NCBI RefSeq assembly: GCF_018687935.1
Contig: NZ_CP061308.1
Coordinates: 1,916,048-1,980,047 of the forward strand
Reading direction: 5' to 3'
DNA length: 64,000 nucleotides
Source: Polynucleobacter sp. JS-JIR-5-A7
GTDB taxonomy: Bacteria; Pseudomonadota; Gammaproteobacteria; Burkholderiales; Burkholderiaceae
Shown here: piece by piece, positions 54,529 through 63,743 of the stretch
Layout: each line of letters begins with the position of its first letter
How positions within the stretch are numbered: position 1 is the stretch's first letter
Translations under genes and position numbers: made by a program
Notes under the pieces: generated by a model
The model's input: only the letters and a program-made list of their open reading frames with translations
The model's database searches: none
What the model was told of the DNA's origin: nothing

Positions 54529-55149
54529 TTATTTAACCTTTTGCTCTATGAGTTGAATACGTTTTTCTAAACGATCTACTGAATCGCGTAAGTCATTTAA
54601 CTCGGATTTGCGAACCATAAAATCGCGTTTATTTAAAAGGATCTTTCGCTCTTCACTGACATACTCAATCACATTGTCCAATAAGTCACTGGCGGCAGAA
54701 CGCGTAGCAGAAACAAATTTCTTACCTTGTCTGACAGCAAAATTTGCAGGCGCATCACCAACTATACGCGCCAGATCTTCCTCATATTCCCAGCGCAACT
54801 GGCCCGCTAAACGTCCAATCAATTGAGCCAAATCTGCATCACCAGTAATTTTGACAGCTTTGAAAGCTTGTTCCTTTAAATTGCCAGGGCTAGCCACCAA
54901 ATCACTCATCGCTTTTACAGACACCTCTAAGGCAAGTGTAGGGCTTTCCAACTCTCTTAAGACCTCTAAGCGTCCAACAGGATTAATCTCAAAACACAAG
55001 CGCCCAAAAGGAAGTTGAATAAGTACCGTCTTCTCTGCATGCTTTGCTAGCTCAGCGCACGCCCATGGCTCTCGCCCCAAGACGTGGTTAATTCCTCGGC
55101 AAGCAGCTCCGGCAGCAATCGTATGGGTTGAAGAGGATATTGTGTTCAT
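54529..55149 (-). CDS. ubiJ: UbiJ-like SCP2-domain ubiquinone accessory factor
   Basis: This 206-residue protein has an SCP2-type lipid-binding domain (about 20-120). The C-terminal helix (about 160-206) is coiled-coil-like with Leu/Ile heptads. UbiJ joins UbiK in an assembly factor for the ubiquinone complex. I chose the ATG at 55149; the frame runs on to a TTG at 55170 that lies inside a terminator hairpin. It is directly upstream of ubiB. The intrinsic terminator 7 nt before this start is notable. Confidence 0.88.
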   Translation of the reverse strand: MNTISSSTHTIAAGAACRGINHVLGREPWACAELAKHAEKTVLIQLPFGRLCFEINPVGRLEVLRELESPTLALEVSVKAMSDLVASPGNLKEQAFKAVKITGDADLAQLIGRLAGQLRWEYEEDLARIVGDAPANFAVRQGKKFVSATRSAASDLLDNVIEYVSEERKILLNKRDFMVRKSELNDLRDSVDRLEKRIQLIEQKVK

Positions 55150-55155
55150 AAGTGT

Positions 55156-55181
55156 AAAAAACCCGCACAAGTGCGGGTTTT
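55156..55181 (-). terminator. Rho-independent terminator between the Tim44-like gene and ubiJ
   Basis: AAAACCCGCAC and GTGCGGGTTTT make an 11-bp stem around a 2-nt loop, with a six-T run on the minus strand. It lies 22 nt after the Tim44-like stop and 7 nt before the ubiJ ATG, so it could act as an attenuator of ubiJ-ubiB. Confidence 0.8.
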
Positions 55182-55202
55182 CCGACGGAAATTACCTAAA
55201 GC

Positions 55203-56108
55203 TTAAACTAACTGGGAGATACCCGCTAGTACCCAACCTCCAGGACCCTCTACTGGCTTGCTTAAATTCCAGATTTCTGAGAAATCACTGGCTGGCGCTC
55301 CCTGTTGCTCACGGATCATACCGCTGAACTGAACGCTGCAGAAGTAATGCGCATCTGCAGTTTCGATTCCCAATAACCGCGCATTAATCGTCACAACATC
55401 AGTTTGGTTGGCGCTATCAGTCCGACCCGCTAAGTCCTGCTGAATGGTTGCAAACATTTCAGGGGTAGCGAATTCACGCAATGCAGCAAGGTCCCCTTGA
55501 TCCCAGGCTTTTTGTAAGGTCACAAAATACTGTTTTGCATTCTCTAAGAAGGCTTGCTGATCAAAGCCTGGTGGCAGCGTGGAATGAAATAGCTCAGGCT
55601 CCTGTGAAATACCAGCAAAAGCATTTGCTACAGGAGTAAAAGCCGGGTCTTGTCTGGGATTTTGATTAAGGCTCGCTCGCTGCATAACAGGGGTAGGTGC
55701 ATTTGCATTCTGCCCTGCGCCTGACATAGCAGGCAAGAACCTGCGAATCACAAACATGATGACAAAACCAGCCAGCACCGCAATCAACAAACCGGTAATC
55801 AGGGAAGAGGCTGCCTCACCCAGACCAAAATGCGATAAGAGATAGCCAATACCTAAACCAGCAGCTAACCCACCTAAGAGGCCACCCATGCCACCAAAAC
55901 GACTAGGCGCTGGCGCTTGTGGTGCTGGAGCTGCAGGTTGAGCTTGCTGAGCTTGCTTTTGTGCAGGTTGAGCTTGCTTTTGAATTGGAGCACTGGGAGC
56001 TTTACCGATACTTTTGCCGCCACCAAGACGCGCTGCATCAACGTGACCCACTGTTGCGAATATCAAAGTAAAGCTTAATAAAACTGCTTTAAAAAAATGT
56101 TTGTTCAT
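55203..56108 (-). CDS. Tim44-like domain membrane protein
   Basis: This 301-residue protein has a signal peptide (likely cleavage after HVDA near residue 26). A Gln/Ala/Pro-rich low-complexity linker (about 40-75) and a Gly-rich hydrophobic stretch with a TM helix (about 80-135) follow. The Tim44-like domain occupies about 175-300. I chose the ATG at 56108, after AGAAGGGG; the frame runs to 56204 without a better start. Tim44-like domains bind membranes or fold like NTF2. The bacterial function is not established. It is wedged between ubiE and ubiJ-ubiB, as in many Burkholderiales. Confidence 0.85.
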   Translation of the reverse strand: MNKHFFKAVLLSFTLIFATVGHVDAARLGGGKSIGKAPSAPIQKQAQPAQKQAQQAQPAAPAPQAPAPSRFGGMGGLLGGLAAGLGIGYLLSHFGLGEAASSLITGLLIAVLAGFVIMFVIRRFLPAMSGAGQNANAPTPVMQRASLNQNPRQDPAFTPVANAFAGISQEPELFHSTLPPGFDQQAFLENAKQYFVTLQKAWDQGDLAALREFATPEMFATIQQDLAGRTDSANQTDVVTINARLLGIETADAHYFCSVQFSGMIREQQGAPASDFSEIWNLSKPVEGPGGWVLAGISQLV

Positions 56109-56175
56109 TGCTTTTACCCCTTCTAATAACTTCTTCAATACTTGAGTTTTTAAGAGCTTAAAAACTATACAACTA

Positions 56176-56919
56176 TCAGTATTTAATACCAATATGTAAG
56201 GCAACGATACCCCCAGTCATTCTATGGGTTTGCACTTCGTCAAAACCAACCCCCAGCATCATCTCTTTGAGGGTATCCGCGTCAGGGTGCATGCGGATAG
56301 ATTCTGCCAAATAGCGATAGCTTTCTGAATCTTGCGCTATTTTTTCACCCAACCAAGGCAGCACTTTAAATGAATACAGGTCATATACAGGTTGCAGGAA
56401 GGCATCTGGCTTGGAAAACTCCAAGACGAGTACGCGGCCCCCTGGCTTAATCACGCGACACATTTCGCCAAGTGCAAGCTCTTTATGAGTCATATTGCGC
56501 AAACCAAAAGCAACGGTTACAACATCAAAATGGTTATTAGGGAACGGAATTTTTTCCGCATCAAATTGCACACAAGGCAAGGCCATGCCCTGGTCTAACA
56601 AACGATCTCGACCGACACCTAACATTGAAGCATTGATATCACTCAACCAAACTTGAGCATCAGGATTACGACCCCAATCCGTCGCCTTGGCAAATGCGCT
56701 AGCTAGGTCGCCAGTGCCGCCAGCAATATCCAGCACTTTTTGGCCAGGACGTACATTTGCACTTGCAATCGTGATCTTTTTCCAAACGCGATGTAGGCCG
56801 AAAGACATTAAGTCATTCATCACATCGTATTTGCTAGCTACCGAATGAAATACCTCAGCAACCTTACCAGCCTTCTCGGCTTCGTCAACGCTTTGATAGC
56901 CAAAGTGGGTTTTACTCAT
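56176..56919 (-). CDS. ubiE: Ubiquinone/menaquinone C-methyltransferase UbiE
   Basis: This SAM-dependent C-methylase of quinone synthesis has 247 residues. SAM motif I is VLDIAGGTGDLASAFAK near residues 63-79, and VTVAFGLRNMTHKELAL and VLEFSKPD follow, all typical of UbiE. The ATG at 56919 overlaps the DUF971 stop as TAATG, with GGAAG upstream. An in-frame start at 56934 is less likely. Confidence 0.96.
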   Translation of the reverse strand: MSKTHFGYQSVDEAEKAGKVAEVFHSVASKYDVMNDLMSFGLHRVWKKITIASANVRPGQKVLDIAGGTGDLASAFAKATDWGRNPDAQVWLSDINASMLGVGRDRLLDQGMALPCVQFDAEKIPFPNNHFDVVTVAFGLRNMTHKELALGEMCRVIKPGGRVLVLEFSKPDAFLQPVYDLYSFKVLPWLGEKIAQDSESYRYLAESIRMHPDADTLKEMMLGVGFDEVQTHRMTGGIVALHIGIKY

Positions 56920-57317
56920 TAGTGACTTCCACAAGAGTGGCCATGTGAGTGTCCTGCCTGCACCATCGGCGCATCACGATCAAGACCTGCAGCAGCCAAT
57001 TTATCCAAATGCTCTTTCCATACTTGCTCTTGGTTTTCGCACAAGAAATACAAGTAATCCCAAGAATATAAGCCTGAATCATGCCCATCAGAAAAAGTGG
57101 GTTTCAGTGCGTAATGACCGACAGGCTCCAGACTGGCAATCAATACCTCGCGCTTACCCGTTTGCAAAGTCTCTTGACCAGGGCCGTGACCCTGAACTTC
57201 TGCCGATGGAGAAAGTACCCTCAATAATTCAAAAGGCAGTCGATATGAAGAGCCGTCGTCATAAGAGAGCTCAAGAACCTTGGACTGCTGGTGCACAACA
57301 ACATTCGTTGGAATCAT
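56919..57317 (-). CDS. DUF971 (gamma-butyrobetaine hydroxylase-like N-terminal domain) protein
   Basis: This 132-residue protein carries a DUF971 domain over its first 95 residues (LELSYDDGSSYRLPFELLRV, with YSWDYLYFLCENQ further on). A His-rich end (GHSHGHSCGSH) could bind metal. DUF971 is found alone or fused to Fe-S carriers and hydroxylases, and some links to Fe-S metabolism have been proposed. It overlaps the giant oxidoreductase stop by 1 nt and the ubiE start by 1 nt, so the three are translationally coupled. Confidence 0.87.
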   Translation of the reverse strand: MIPTNVVVHQQSKVLELSYDDGSSYRLPFELLRVLSPSAEVQGHGPGQETLQTGKREVLIASLEPVGHYALKPTFSDGHDSGLYSWDYLYFLCENQEQVWKEHLDKLAAAGLDRDAPMVQAGHSHGHSCGSH

Positions 57318-60300
57318 TAAACCAACACCCTTTCAATACCGCCTTGGTTAGCTTTGGTGACGTAGTCTTGCATCCAATTTTCACCGAGTAATTTTTGCGC
57401 CATCTCAACTACGATGTAATCAGCAGTAGTATTACTATCTGCATCAAAGCGGGTTAAGCCTTGCAAGCAAGATGGGCAGCTTGTTAATACTTTAACGTCG
57501 CCAGTGAAATCGCCCTGACGCAAATCATTGGCTGCTTTTTCCATTTCAATTTGTTTGCGAAAACGGACTTGAGTAGAAATATCAGGGCGAGTAACCGCTA
57601 AGGTTCCAGACTCACCACAGCAACGATCATTTTTCGCAATCGCTTTTCCGTCTTCCAATTGGATGAGCTCATTCACTGTCTTCAAAGGGTCCTGTAACTT
57701 CATGGGGGAGTGGCAAGGATCGTGATACATATATTTCACGCCTGTTACTCCAGTGAGCTTGACACCCTTCTCGGCTAAAAATTCGTGGATATCAATAATC
57801 CGGCAACCAGGGAAGATTTGCTCAAACTGATAGCCCGCTAATTGGTCGTAACAAGTGCCGCAAGATACGACTACCGTCTTGATATCTAAGTAGTTCAAGG
57901 TATTAGCCACCCGATGAAATAAGACGCGGTTGTCCGTAATCATCTTATCCGCTTTGTCAAAATCACCATTACCGCGCTGTGGGTAGCCGCAGCATAAATA
58001 GCCTGGTGGCAACACTGTCTGCACTCCAACATTCCAGAGCATTGCTTGGGTTGCTAAACCCACTTGCGAAAATAGACGCTCGGATCCGCAGCCCGGGAAG
58101 TAAAAGACCGCCTCAGTATCGGCAGAGGTTGTTTTAGGATCCCGAATAATGGGCACGTAGTTTGCATCTTCAATATCCAATAAAGCACGCGCAGTCTTTT
58201 TCGGCAAATTGCCAGGCATCTTCTTATTTACAAAGAAAATAACCTGTTCAGTGATGGTCGGTTTCCCGACAGTTGCAGGAGGGTGTGCAGTTTGCTTTTT
58301 AGCAAACTTACGCAGAAGATCATTGCCTAAGCGCTGTAACTTATAGCCCCAACCAATCATAGCCGTACGAACTAAATGAATAGTCTCTGGACTGGTGGTA
58401 TTCAAAAAAAACATCGATGCTGCTGTACCTGGATTAAAACGCTGCTGACCCATTTTACGCATGAGGTTGCGCATATTCATCGTCACATCACCAAAGTCGA
58501 TCTTGACTGGGCAAGGCGTTAAGCACTTATGACAGACAGTGCAATGCGCTGCGACATCATCAAACATTTCCCAATGCCGAATTGAAACACCGCGACGAGT
58601 TTGCTCCTCATATAAGAAGGCTTCAATCAATAATGATGTCGCCAAAATTTTGTCGCGGGGACTATATAAAAGATTTGCGCGTGGCACGTGGGTCGCGCAA
58701 ACTGGCTTGCACTTACCACAGCGTAAGCAATCTTTCACGCTATCAGCGATAGCGCCGATATCACTTTGCTGCATGATGATGGACTCATGCCCCATCAAGC
58801 CAAAGCTTGGCGTGTAAGCCATGCTCAGGTCGGCATGCGGCATCAGCTTGCCCTTGTTAAATCTGCCTTCAGGGTCTACACGATTCTTATAGCTACGGAA
58901 GTCTTTTAATTCTGCTTCTGTCAGGTACTCCAACTTCGTAATACCAATACCATGCTCACCAGAAATCACGCCATCTAAGGAGCGGGCTAACTTCATAATA
59001 CGATCGACTGCACGATGGGCATCTTGCAGCATCTCGTAGTCATCAGAGTTCACCGGAATATTGGTGTGTACATTACCGTCACCAGCATGCATATGCAATG
59101 CTACGAATACGCGCTTACGCAGAATATTTTTATGAATAGCCTCAAGCTCAGCCAATATCGGCTCGAATGCAAGACCGCCAAAAATAATGCGTAATTCAGA
59201 ACGAACTTGCTCTTTCCATGATGCCCGCAAGCTGTAGTTTTGCAGTTGTGGAAAGTAAGTATCCATCTGCGTCAGCCAATCAGCCCAACGAGTGCGTACC
59301 CTCGTAATTAATTCAAGAGCCTGCTGTACCCGATCACCTAAAATCTCTGCTGTAGGGATTTCATATTCCGCATCACTCTTGCCTAATGGCAAAGCGCTCT
59401 TTTTCAAGAACGACTCCAGGCCGTCGAGAACTTGTAACTTGTTTTTAAGGGATAGTTCAATATTGATGCGATCAATCCCATCGGTGTACTCACCCATCCG
59501 CGGCAAAGGAATTACCACATCTTCATTGATCTTAAATGCATTGGTATGACGAGCAATGGCGGCTGTCCGAGCACGGTCGAGCCAGAACTTCTTGCGAGCT
59601 TCTGCGCTCACTGCAACAAAGCCCTCGCCAACCCGCAGGTTTGCCATGCGCACTACTTCACTAGTAGCTGCTGCGACTGCTCCTTCATCATCGCCAGCAA
59701 TATCGCCAATCAAGACCATCTTCGGCAAGCTATTACGCTTGGATTTGGTGGAGTAACCCACTGCCCTTAAATATCGATCATCCAAGTGCTCCAGACCAGC
59801 CAGAATGGGGCCGCCTTGCTTACTTAAACCATCCAAGTAAGCCTTGATTTCGACAATACTTGGAATGGCCTCGCGCGCTTGCCCAAAAAACTCTAAGCAA
59901 ACAGTACGCATAAATTTTGGCATGTGATGCAATATCCAAGTTGCGCTAGTAATCAAACCATCGCAACCTTCTTTTTGTACGCCAGGCAAGCCTGATAAAA
60001 ATTTATCAGTAACGTCTTTACCTAAACCCTCTTTGCGAAAACGCTTGCCTTCTACTTCGAGCAATTCTGTTTTTAGAATTCGCTGACCAGGCTCGCTATT
60101 ACCATCAGACCAAGTTAACTGAAAGCGCACGGTTGCAACATCATGAATCTTGCCAAGGTTGTGCTCAAGGCGTTCAACATCGAGCCAATTGCCCTCTGGA
60201 TCCACCATGCGCCAGCTAGCGAGGTTATCTAGAGCAGTGCCCCAAAGAACTGCTTTTTTACCACCGGCATTCATGGCAATGTTGCCGCCAATGCAACTCG

Positions 60301-61156
60301 CATCAGCAGAAGTAGGATCAACTGCAAACACTAAGCCAGCTTGCTCTGCAGCATCAGCTACACGGCGAGTGACAACACCAGCACCAGTAAAGATAGTTGA
60401 GACCTCATGAGCTACACCAGGCAGAGGCTTAGATTTCACGCCGCCGATATCTTGTAATTTCTCAGTATTAATCACTGCAGACATGGCATACAAGGGAATC
60501 GCACCACCGGTATAGCCAGTGCCACCTCCACGAGGAATAATCGTGAGACCCAATGCCACGCAGGCTTTCACCAAACCAGGAATCTCCGACTCGTAATCAG
60601 GCTTAAGTACTACTAGTGGAAACTCAACACGCCAGTCCGTTGCATCAGTAACATGCGCTGCGCGCGATACGCCATCAAAACAAATATTGTCACTAGCGGT
60701 ATGGCGGCTTAATTCTTTACGTGCGCGTTTACGAATTTGTTCAACTTCCTTAAATCCATTTTCGAAATTTTCAATGGCGCGATAAGCAGCGCTTAATAAA
60801 ATTTCGACCTGTTCTGCAGAATCTCCACTATTACGCTTTTTAACTTCACCCAAGCGATGCCATAGAGCATCGATTAATTGTTTGCGGCGAACTGGGCTAT
60901 CCAATAAGTCATCCTGCAAAAAGGGGTTGCGTTGAACCACCCAAATATCACCCAGGATTTCAAACAACATGCGGGCAGAGCGGCCAGTACGGCGGACGCC
61001 GCGCAACTCATTGAGAACCCGCCACGACTCCTCACCTAAGAGGCGAATCACAATTTCTCGATCAGAAAAGGAGGTATAGTTGTAGGGAATTTCGCGAAGA
61101 CGGGGGGAACCCGCCTCAGCATCCAACAACTGGTTTAAAGCCAATGGTGCGTTCAT
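57317..61156 (-). CDS. Giant FAD-linked oxidase/4Fe-4S/CCG-domain oxidoreductase (DUF3683 N-terminus)
   Basis: This 1279-residue protein has an N-terminal DUF3683-like region (about 1-170). An FAD-binding PCMH domain (near IIPRGGGTGYTGGAIPLYA), an FAD-oxidase C domain (GEHGIGITKLEYL) and two 4Fe-4S clusters (CLRCGKCKPVC and CTVCHKCLTPC) follow. The C-terminus has CCG domains (YFPGCGSERL, CCGYPQRG, VVSCGTCYD, RCCGESG). This combines in one chain the dehydrogenase and Fe-S subunits of glycolate oxidase- or D-lactate dehydrogenase-type enzymes feeding electrons to quinone. The substrate is unproven. It is first in a unit with DUF971 and ubiE. Confidence 0.9.
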   Translation of the reverse strand: MNAPLALNQLLDAEAGSPRLREIPYNYTSFSDREIVIRLLGEESWRVLNELRGVRRTGRSARMLFEILGDIWVVQRNPFLQDDLLDSPVRRKQLIDALWHRLGEVKKRNSGDSAEQVEILLSAAYRAIENFENGFKEVEQIRKRARKELSRHTASDNICFDGVSRAAHVTDATDWRVEFPLVVLKPDYESEIPGLVKACVALGLTIIPRGGGTGYTGGAIPLYAMSAVINTEKLQDIGGVKSKPLPGVAHEVSTIFTGAGVVTRRVADAAEQAGLVFAVDPTSADASCIGGNIAMNAGGKKAVLWGTALDNLASWRMVDPEGNWLDVERLEHNLGKIHDVATVRFQLTWSDGNSEPGQRILKTELLEVEGKRFRKEGLGKDVTDKFLSGLPGVQKEGCDGLITSATWILHHMPKFMRTVCLEFFGQAREAIPSIVEIKAYLDGLSKQGGPILAGLEHLDDRYLRAVGYSTKSKRNSLPKMVLIGDIAGDDEGAVAAATSEVVRMANLRVGEGFVAVSAEARKKFWLDRARTAAIARHTNAFKINEDVVIPLPRMGEYTDGIDRINIELSLKNKLQVLDGLESFLKKSALPLGKSDAEYEIPTAEILGDRVQQALELITRVRTRWADWLTQMDTYFPQLQNYSLRASWKEQVRSELRIIFGGLAFEPILAELEAIHKNILRKRVFVALHMHAGDGNVHTNIPVNSDDYEMLQDAHRAVDRIMKLARSLDGVISGEHGIGITKLEYLTEAELKDFRSYKNRVDPEGRFNKGKLMPHADLSMAYTPSFGLMGHESIIMQQSDIGAIADSVKDCLRCGKCKPVCATHVPRANLLYSPRDKILATSLLIEAFLYEEQTRRGVSIRHWEMFDDVAAHCTVCHKCLTPCPVKIDFGDVTMNMRNLMRKMGQQRFNPGTAASMFFLNTTSPETIHLVRTAMIGWGYKLQRLGNDLLRKFAKKQTAHPPATVGKPTITEQVIFFVNKKMPGNLPKKTARALLDIEDANYVPIIRDPKTTSADTEAVFYFPGCGSERLFSQVGLATQAMLWNVGVQTVLPPGYLCCGYPQRGNGDFDKADKMITDNRVLFHRVANTLNYLDIKTVVVSCGTCYDQLAGYQFEQIFPGCRIIDIHEFLAEKGVKLTGVTGVKYMYHDPCHSPMKLQDPLKTVNELIQLEDGKAIAKNDRCCGESGTLAVTRPDISTQVRFRKQIEMEKAANDLRQGDFTGDVKVLTSCPSCLQGLTRFDADSNTTADYIVVEMAQKLLGENWMQDYVTKANQGGIERVLV

Positions 61157-61179
61157 AGCGACATATTTGATAAATAAGC

Positions 61180-61209
61180 ATTTTAGTTGAGCGAACCTGA
61201 TAGTGTCAG
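61180..61209 (-). promoter_or_regulatory. Candidate promoter of the FAD/Fe-S oxidoreductase-DUF971-ubiE unit
   Basis: CTGACA (-35, 61209-61204) and TAAAAT (-10, 61185-61180) with an 18-nt spacer on the minus strand lie just upstream of the ATG at 61156. This is a manual consensus match. Confidence 0.45.
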
Positions 61210-61290
61210 CAAACGGATAAAGTTGCTCCCTAAATCGATAAACCCTTGCAAATCTAAGGGCTTAGGAGCCATCCGTGGTACGCTCATTGG

Positions 61291-62811
61291 ATGGCAACGA
61301 ACTATTTAAAGAAAATTTTATCGGCTCGCGTCTATGACGTAGCCAGAGAAACTGAACTGCAGCTCGCCCCCGAACTGACTAAGCGTTTGGGTAACCAGGT
61401 CCTTCTCAAAAGAGAGGATAACCAGCCGGTTTTTTCCTTCAAACTCCGTGGCGCCTATAACAAAATGGCCCATTTGCCCCCAGAATCTTTAAAACGCGGT
61501 GTGATTGCGGCTTCTGCAGGCAATCATGCTCAAGGCGTAGCCTTATCTGCTGCCAAAATGAAATGTAAGGCTGTCATCGTGATGCCGGTGACGACTCCCA
61601 GCGTCAAAATTGATGCCGTTAAAGCGAGAGGTGGTTCTTGGGTCGAGATCATTCTCCAGGGTGAGTCTTACAGCGACGCATTTCAACATGCGGAACTATT
61701 AGGCAAAAAACGAGGCTTGACCTTTGTTCATCCATTTGATGACCCAGATGTAATCGCTGGACAAGGTACCATTGCCCACGAAATTTTTACTCAATATGAA
61801 AAACCCATCGATGCAGTATTTGTCGCCATTGGTGGTGGCGGTCTCATATCCGGTATTGGCGAATATATCAAAGCAGTAAGCCCAAAGACCAAAGTCATCG
61901 GCGTGCAAGCCTCAGATTCTGATGCCATGAATCAATCTCTCAAAGCGAACAAACGGATTGAGATGAAAGATGTTGGCTTATTCTCTGATGGCACTGCTGT
62001 CAAATTGGTCGGTAAAGAAACTTTCCGTATCTGCAAAAAAGTAGTTGATGAAATCATTACTGTCGATACCGATGAAATCTGTGCAGCCATTAATGATGTC
62101 TTTACCGATACCCGAAGCATCCTTGAGCCTGCTGGCGCCCTAGCCATTGCAGGCATGAAGAAGTATGTTGATAAAAAACGTCTCAAGAAGAAAACCCTGG
62201 TAGCCGTTGCTTGCGGAGCCAATATGAACTTTAGCCGTCTCCGCTTTGTAGCAGAGCGTGCAGACGTTGGTGAGTTCCGCGAAGCAGTATTTGCCGTAAC
62301 GATTCCTGAAGAGCGTGGCTCTTTCAAACGTTTCTGTGAATTACTCGGTAAACGCAATGTGACTGAGTTTAACTATCGGATTGGTGATCAAAGCGAAGCA
62401 CATATTTTTGTAGGCATCAGCACACAAAAAGCGGGGGATAGCGAAGCCATTGCAAAACATTTCCGTAAAGCGAAGTTTGCAACGATCGACCTCACCCATG
62501 ATGAGTTAGCAAAATCGCACTTACGTCATATGGTGGGTGGTCACTCTGTACTTGCCAAAGATGAATTGCTCTACCGTTTTGAATTTCCAGAGCGCCCGGG
62601 TGCTTTGATGAAGTTCCTAAAGAGCATGGCACCTAACTGGAACATTAGTCTCTTCCACTATCGTAATCATGGTGCTGATTACGGCCGCATTTTGGTAGGT
62701 ATCCAGGTACCCAAAAATGAGCAGAAGAAATTCCAAAACTTCTTGGCAACATTGGGTTACCCTCACTGGGATGAAAGTAATAACCCTGCATATCAGCTGT
62801 TCCTGAAATGA
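61291..62811 (+). CDS. ilvA: Threonine deaminase (threonine ammonia-lyase, biosynthetic)
   Basis: This PLP enzyme converts threonine to 2-oxobutyrate, the first step to isoleucine. The 506-residue protein has the PLP Lys in SFKLRGAYNKM near residue 57 and the phosphate loop IGGGGLISG near residue 179. Two ACT-like regulatory domains (about 330-506) allow isoleucine feedback, typical of the long form. It is divergent from the FAD oxidoreductase. If the AceE paralog at 4.5-7.2 kb acts on 2-oxobutyrate, the two would share this metabolite. Confidence 0.96.
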   Translation: MATNYLKKILSARVYDVARETELQLAPELTKRLGNQVLLKREDNQPVFSFKLRGAYNKMAHLPPESLKRGVIAASAGNHAQGVALSAAKMKCKAVIVMPVTTPSVKIDAVKARGGSWVEIILQGESYSDAFQHAELLGKKRGLTFVHPFDDPDVIAGQGTIAHEIFTQYEKPIDAVFVAIGGGGLISGIGEYIKAVSPKTKVIGVQASDSDAMNQSLKANKRIEMKDVGLFSDGTAVKLVGKETFRICKKVVDEIITVDTDEICAAINDVFTDTRSILEPAGALAIAGMKKYVDKKRLKKKTLVAVACGANMNFSRLRFVAERADVGEFREAVFAVTIPEERGSFKRFCELLGKRNVTEFNYRIGDQSEAHIFVGISTQKAGDSEAIAKHFRKAKFATIDLTHDELAKSHLRHMVGGHSVLAKDELLYRFEFPERPGALMKFLKSMAPNWNISLFHYRNHGADYGRILVGIQVPKNEQKKFQNFLATLGYPHWDESNNPAYQLFLK

Positions 62812-62825
62812 GATGTAATTCTTAA

Positions 62826-63734
62826 ATGTCATACACGCTTACCGGAAAACTCGTCGTTGCGATCTCATCGCGCGCCCTATTTGATTTTGAAGAAGAAAAT
62901 CGCATCTTTGAGTCAACCGATGACAGCGCTTATATGAAATTACAACTTGAGCGCCTGAGTGAGGCCGCTCAAAAAGGGGTGGCATTTCCATTAGTTAAAA
63001 AACTTCTCGCTTTTAATGAAGAAGGTGAGCAACGGGTTGAAGTTGTGATACTTTCCCGCAATGATCCCGTCAGTGGTCTGCGCGTCTTCCGTTCTGCCGA
63101 ACACCATGGTCTGCATCTTGAACGTGGCGTATTTACCAGAGGTCGCCCTCCCTACCATTACCTACGCTCATTACATGCCAACCTCTTCTTATCGGCCAAC
63201 GAAGATGATGTGAGAGCAACAATTGATGCAGGCTTCCCAGCTGCGCGAGTCTACCCAGAGTCTAGTAAAACTGCTGAGTCTCACCCCAATGAAATTCGGA
63301 TTGCATTTGACGGAGATGCAGTCCTGTTCTCCGATGAAGCCGAGCAAGTATTTCAGAAAAAAGGGCTTGAGGCTTTTGTTGATCATGAGAGCAAGAAGGT
63401 CGACATTCCATTACCTCCGGGACCCTTCAAACCTTTATTGGAAGCATTGCACAGACTGCAGCGCTCCACTAGCGAAAACGGTATGCGCATTCGTACTGCG
63501 CTAGTCACTGCACGCTCTGCCCCAGCACATGAACGTGCTATTCGAACACTGATGGCATGGGGTATTGATGTCGATGAAGCCATGTTCTTAGGTGGCTTAT
63601 CAAAGAGTGAGTTCTTGCGAGAATTTGAACCCGACTTTTTCTTTGACGATCAAACGGGCCATTGCCAATCAGCTGCATCCGTAGCCCCAACAGGACATGT
63701 CGTATCAGGTGTATCGAATAAACCTAAAAGCTAA
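62826..63734 (+). CDS. Cytosolic 5'-nucleotidase (pfam06189-type)
   Basis: This 302-residue protein begins with VAISSRALFDFEEENRIFES, the hallmark of this bacterial 5'-nucleotidase family. The HAD-like signature FDGDAVLFSDE appears near residues 157-167 and FFDDQTGHC near the C-terminus. It would dephosphorylate nucleoside 5'-monophosphates. It lies 14 nt after ilvA and 9 nt before queF. Confidence 0.9.
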   Translation: MSYTLTGKLVVAISSRALFDFEEENRIFESTDDSAYMKLQLERLSEAAQKGVAFPLVKKLLAFNEEGEQRVEVVILSRNDPVSGLRVFRSAEHHGLHLERGVFTRGRPPYHYLRSLHANLFLSANEDDVRATIDAGFPAARVYPESSKTAESHPNEIRIAFDGDAVLFSDEAEQVFQKKGLEAFVDHESKKVDIPLPPGPFKPLLEALHRLQRSTSENGMRIRTALVTARSAPAHERAIRTLMAWGIDVDEAMFLGGLSKSEFLREFEPDFFFDDQTGHCQSAASVAPTGHVVSGVSNKPKS

Positions 63735-63743
63735 AAGTAATTA

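Noticed and set aside
55158..55170. TTG start for ubiJ at 55170
   Set aside because: It falls inside the terminator hairpin and adds a non-family peptide; the ATG at 55149 fits better.
61249..61266. CCCTT/AAGGG repeat before ilvA as an attenuator or leader peptide
   Set aside because: The stem is 5 bp, no T-run follows, and no Ile/Val/Leu/Thr-rich short ORF is visible.
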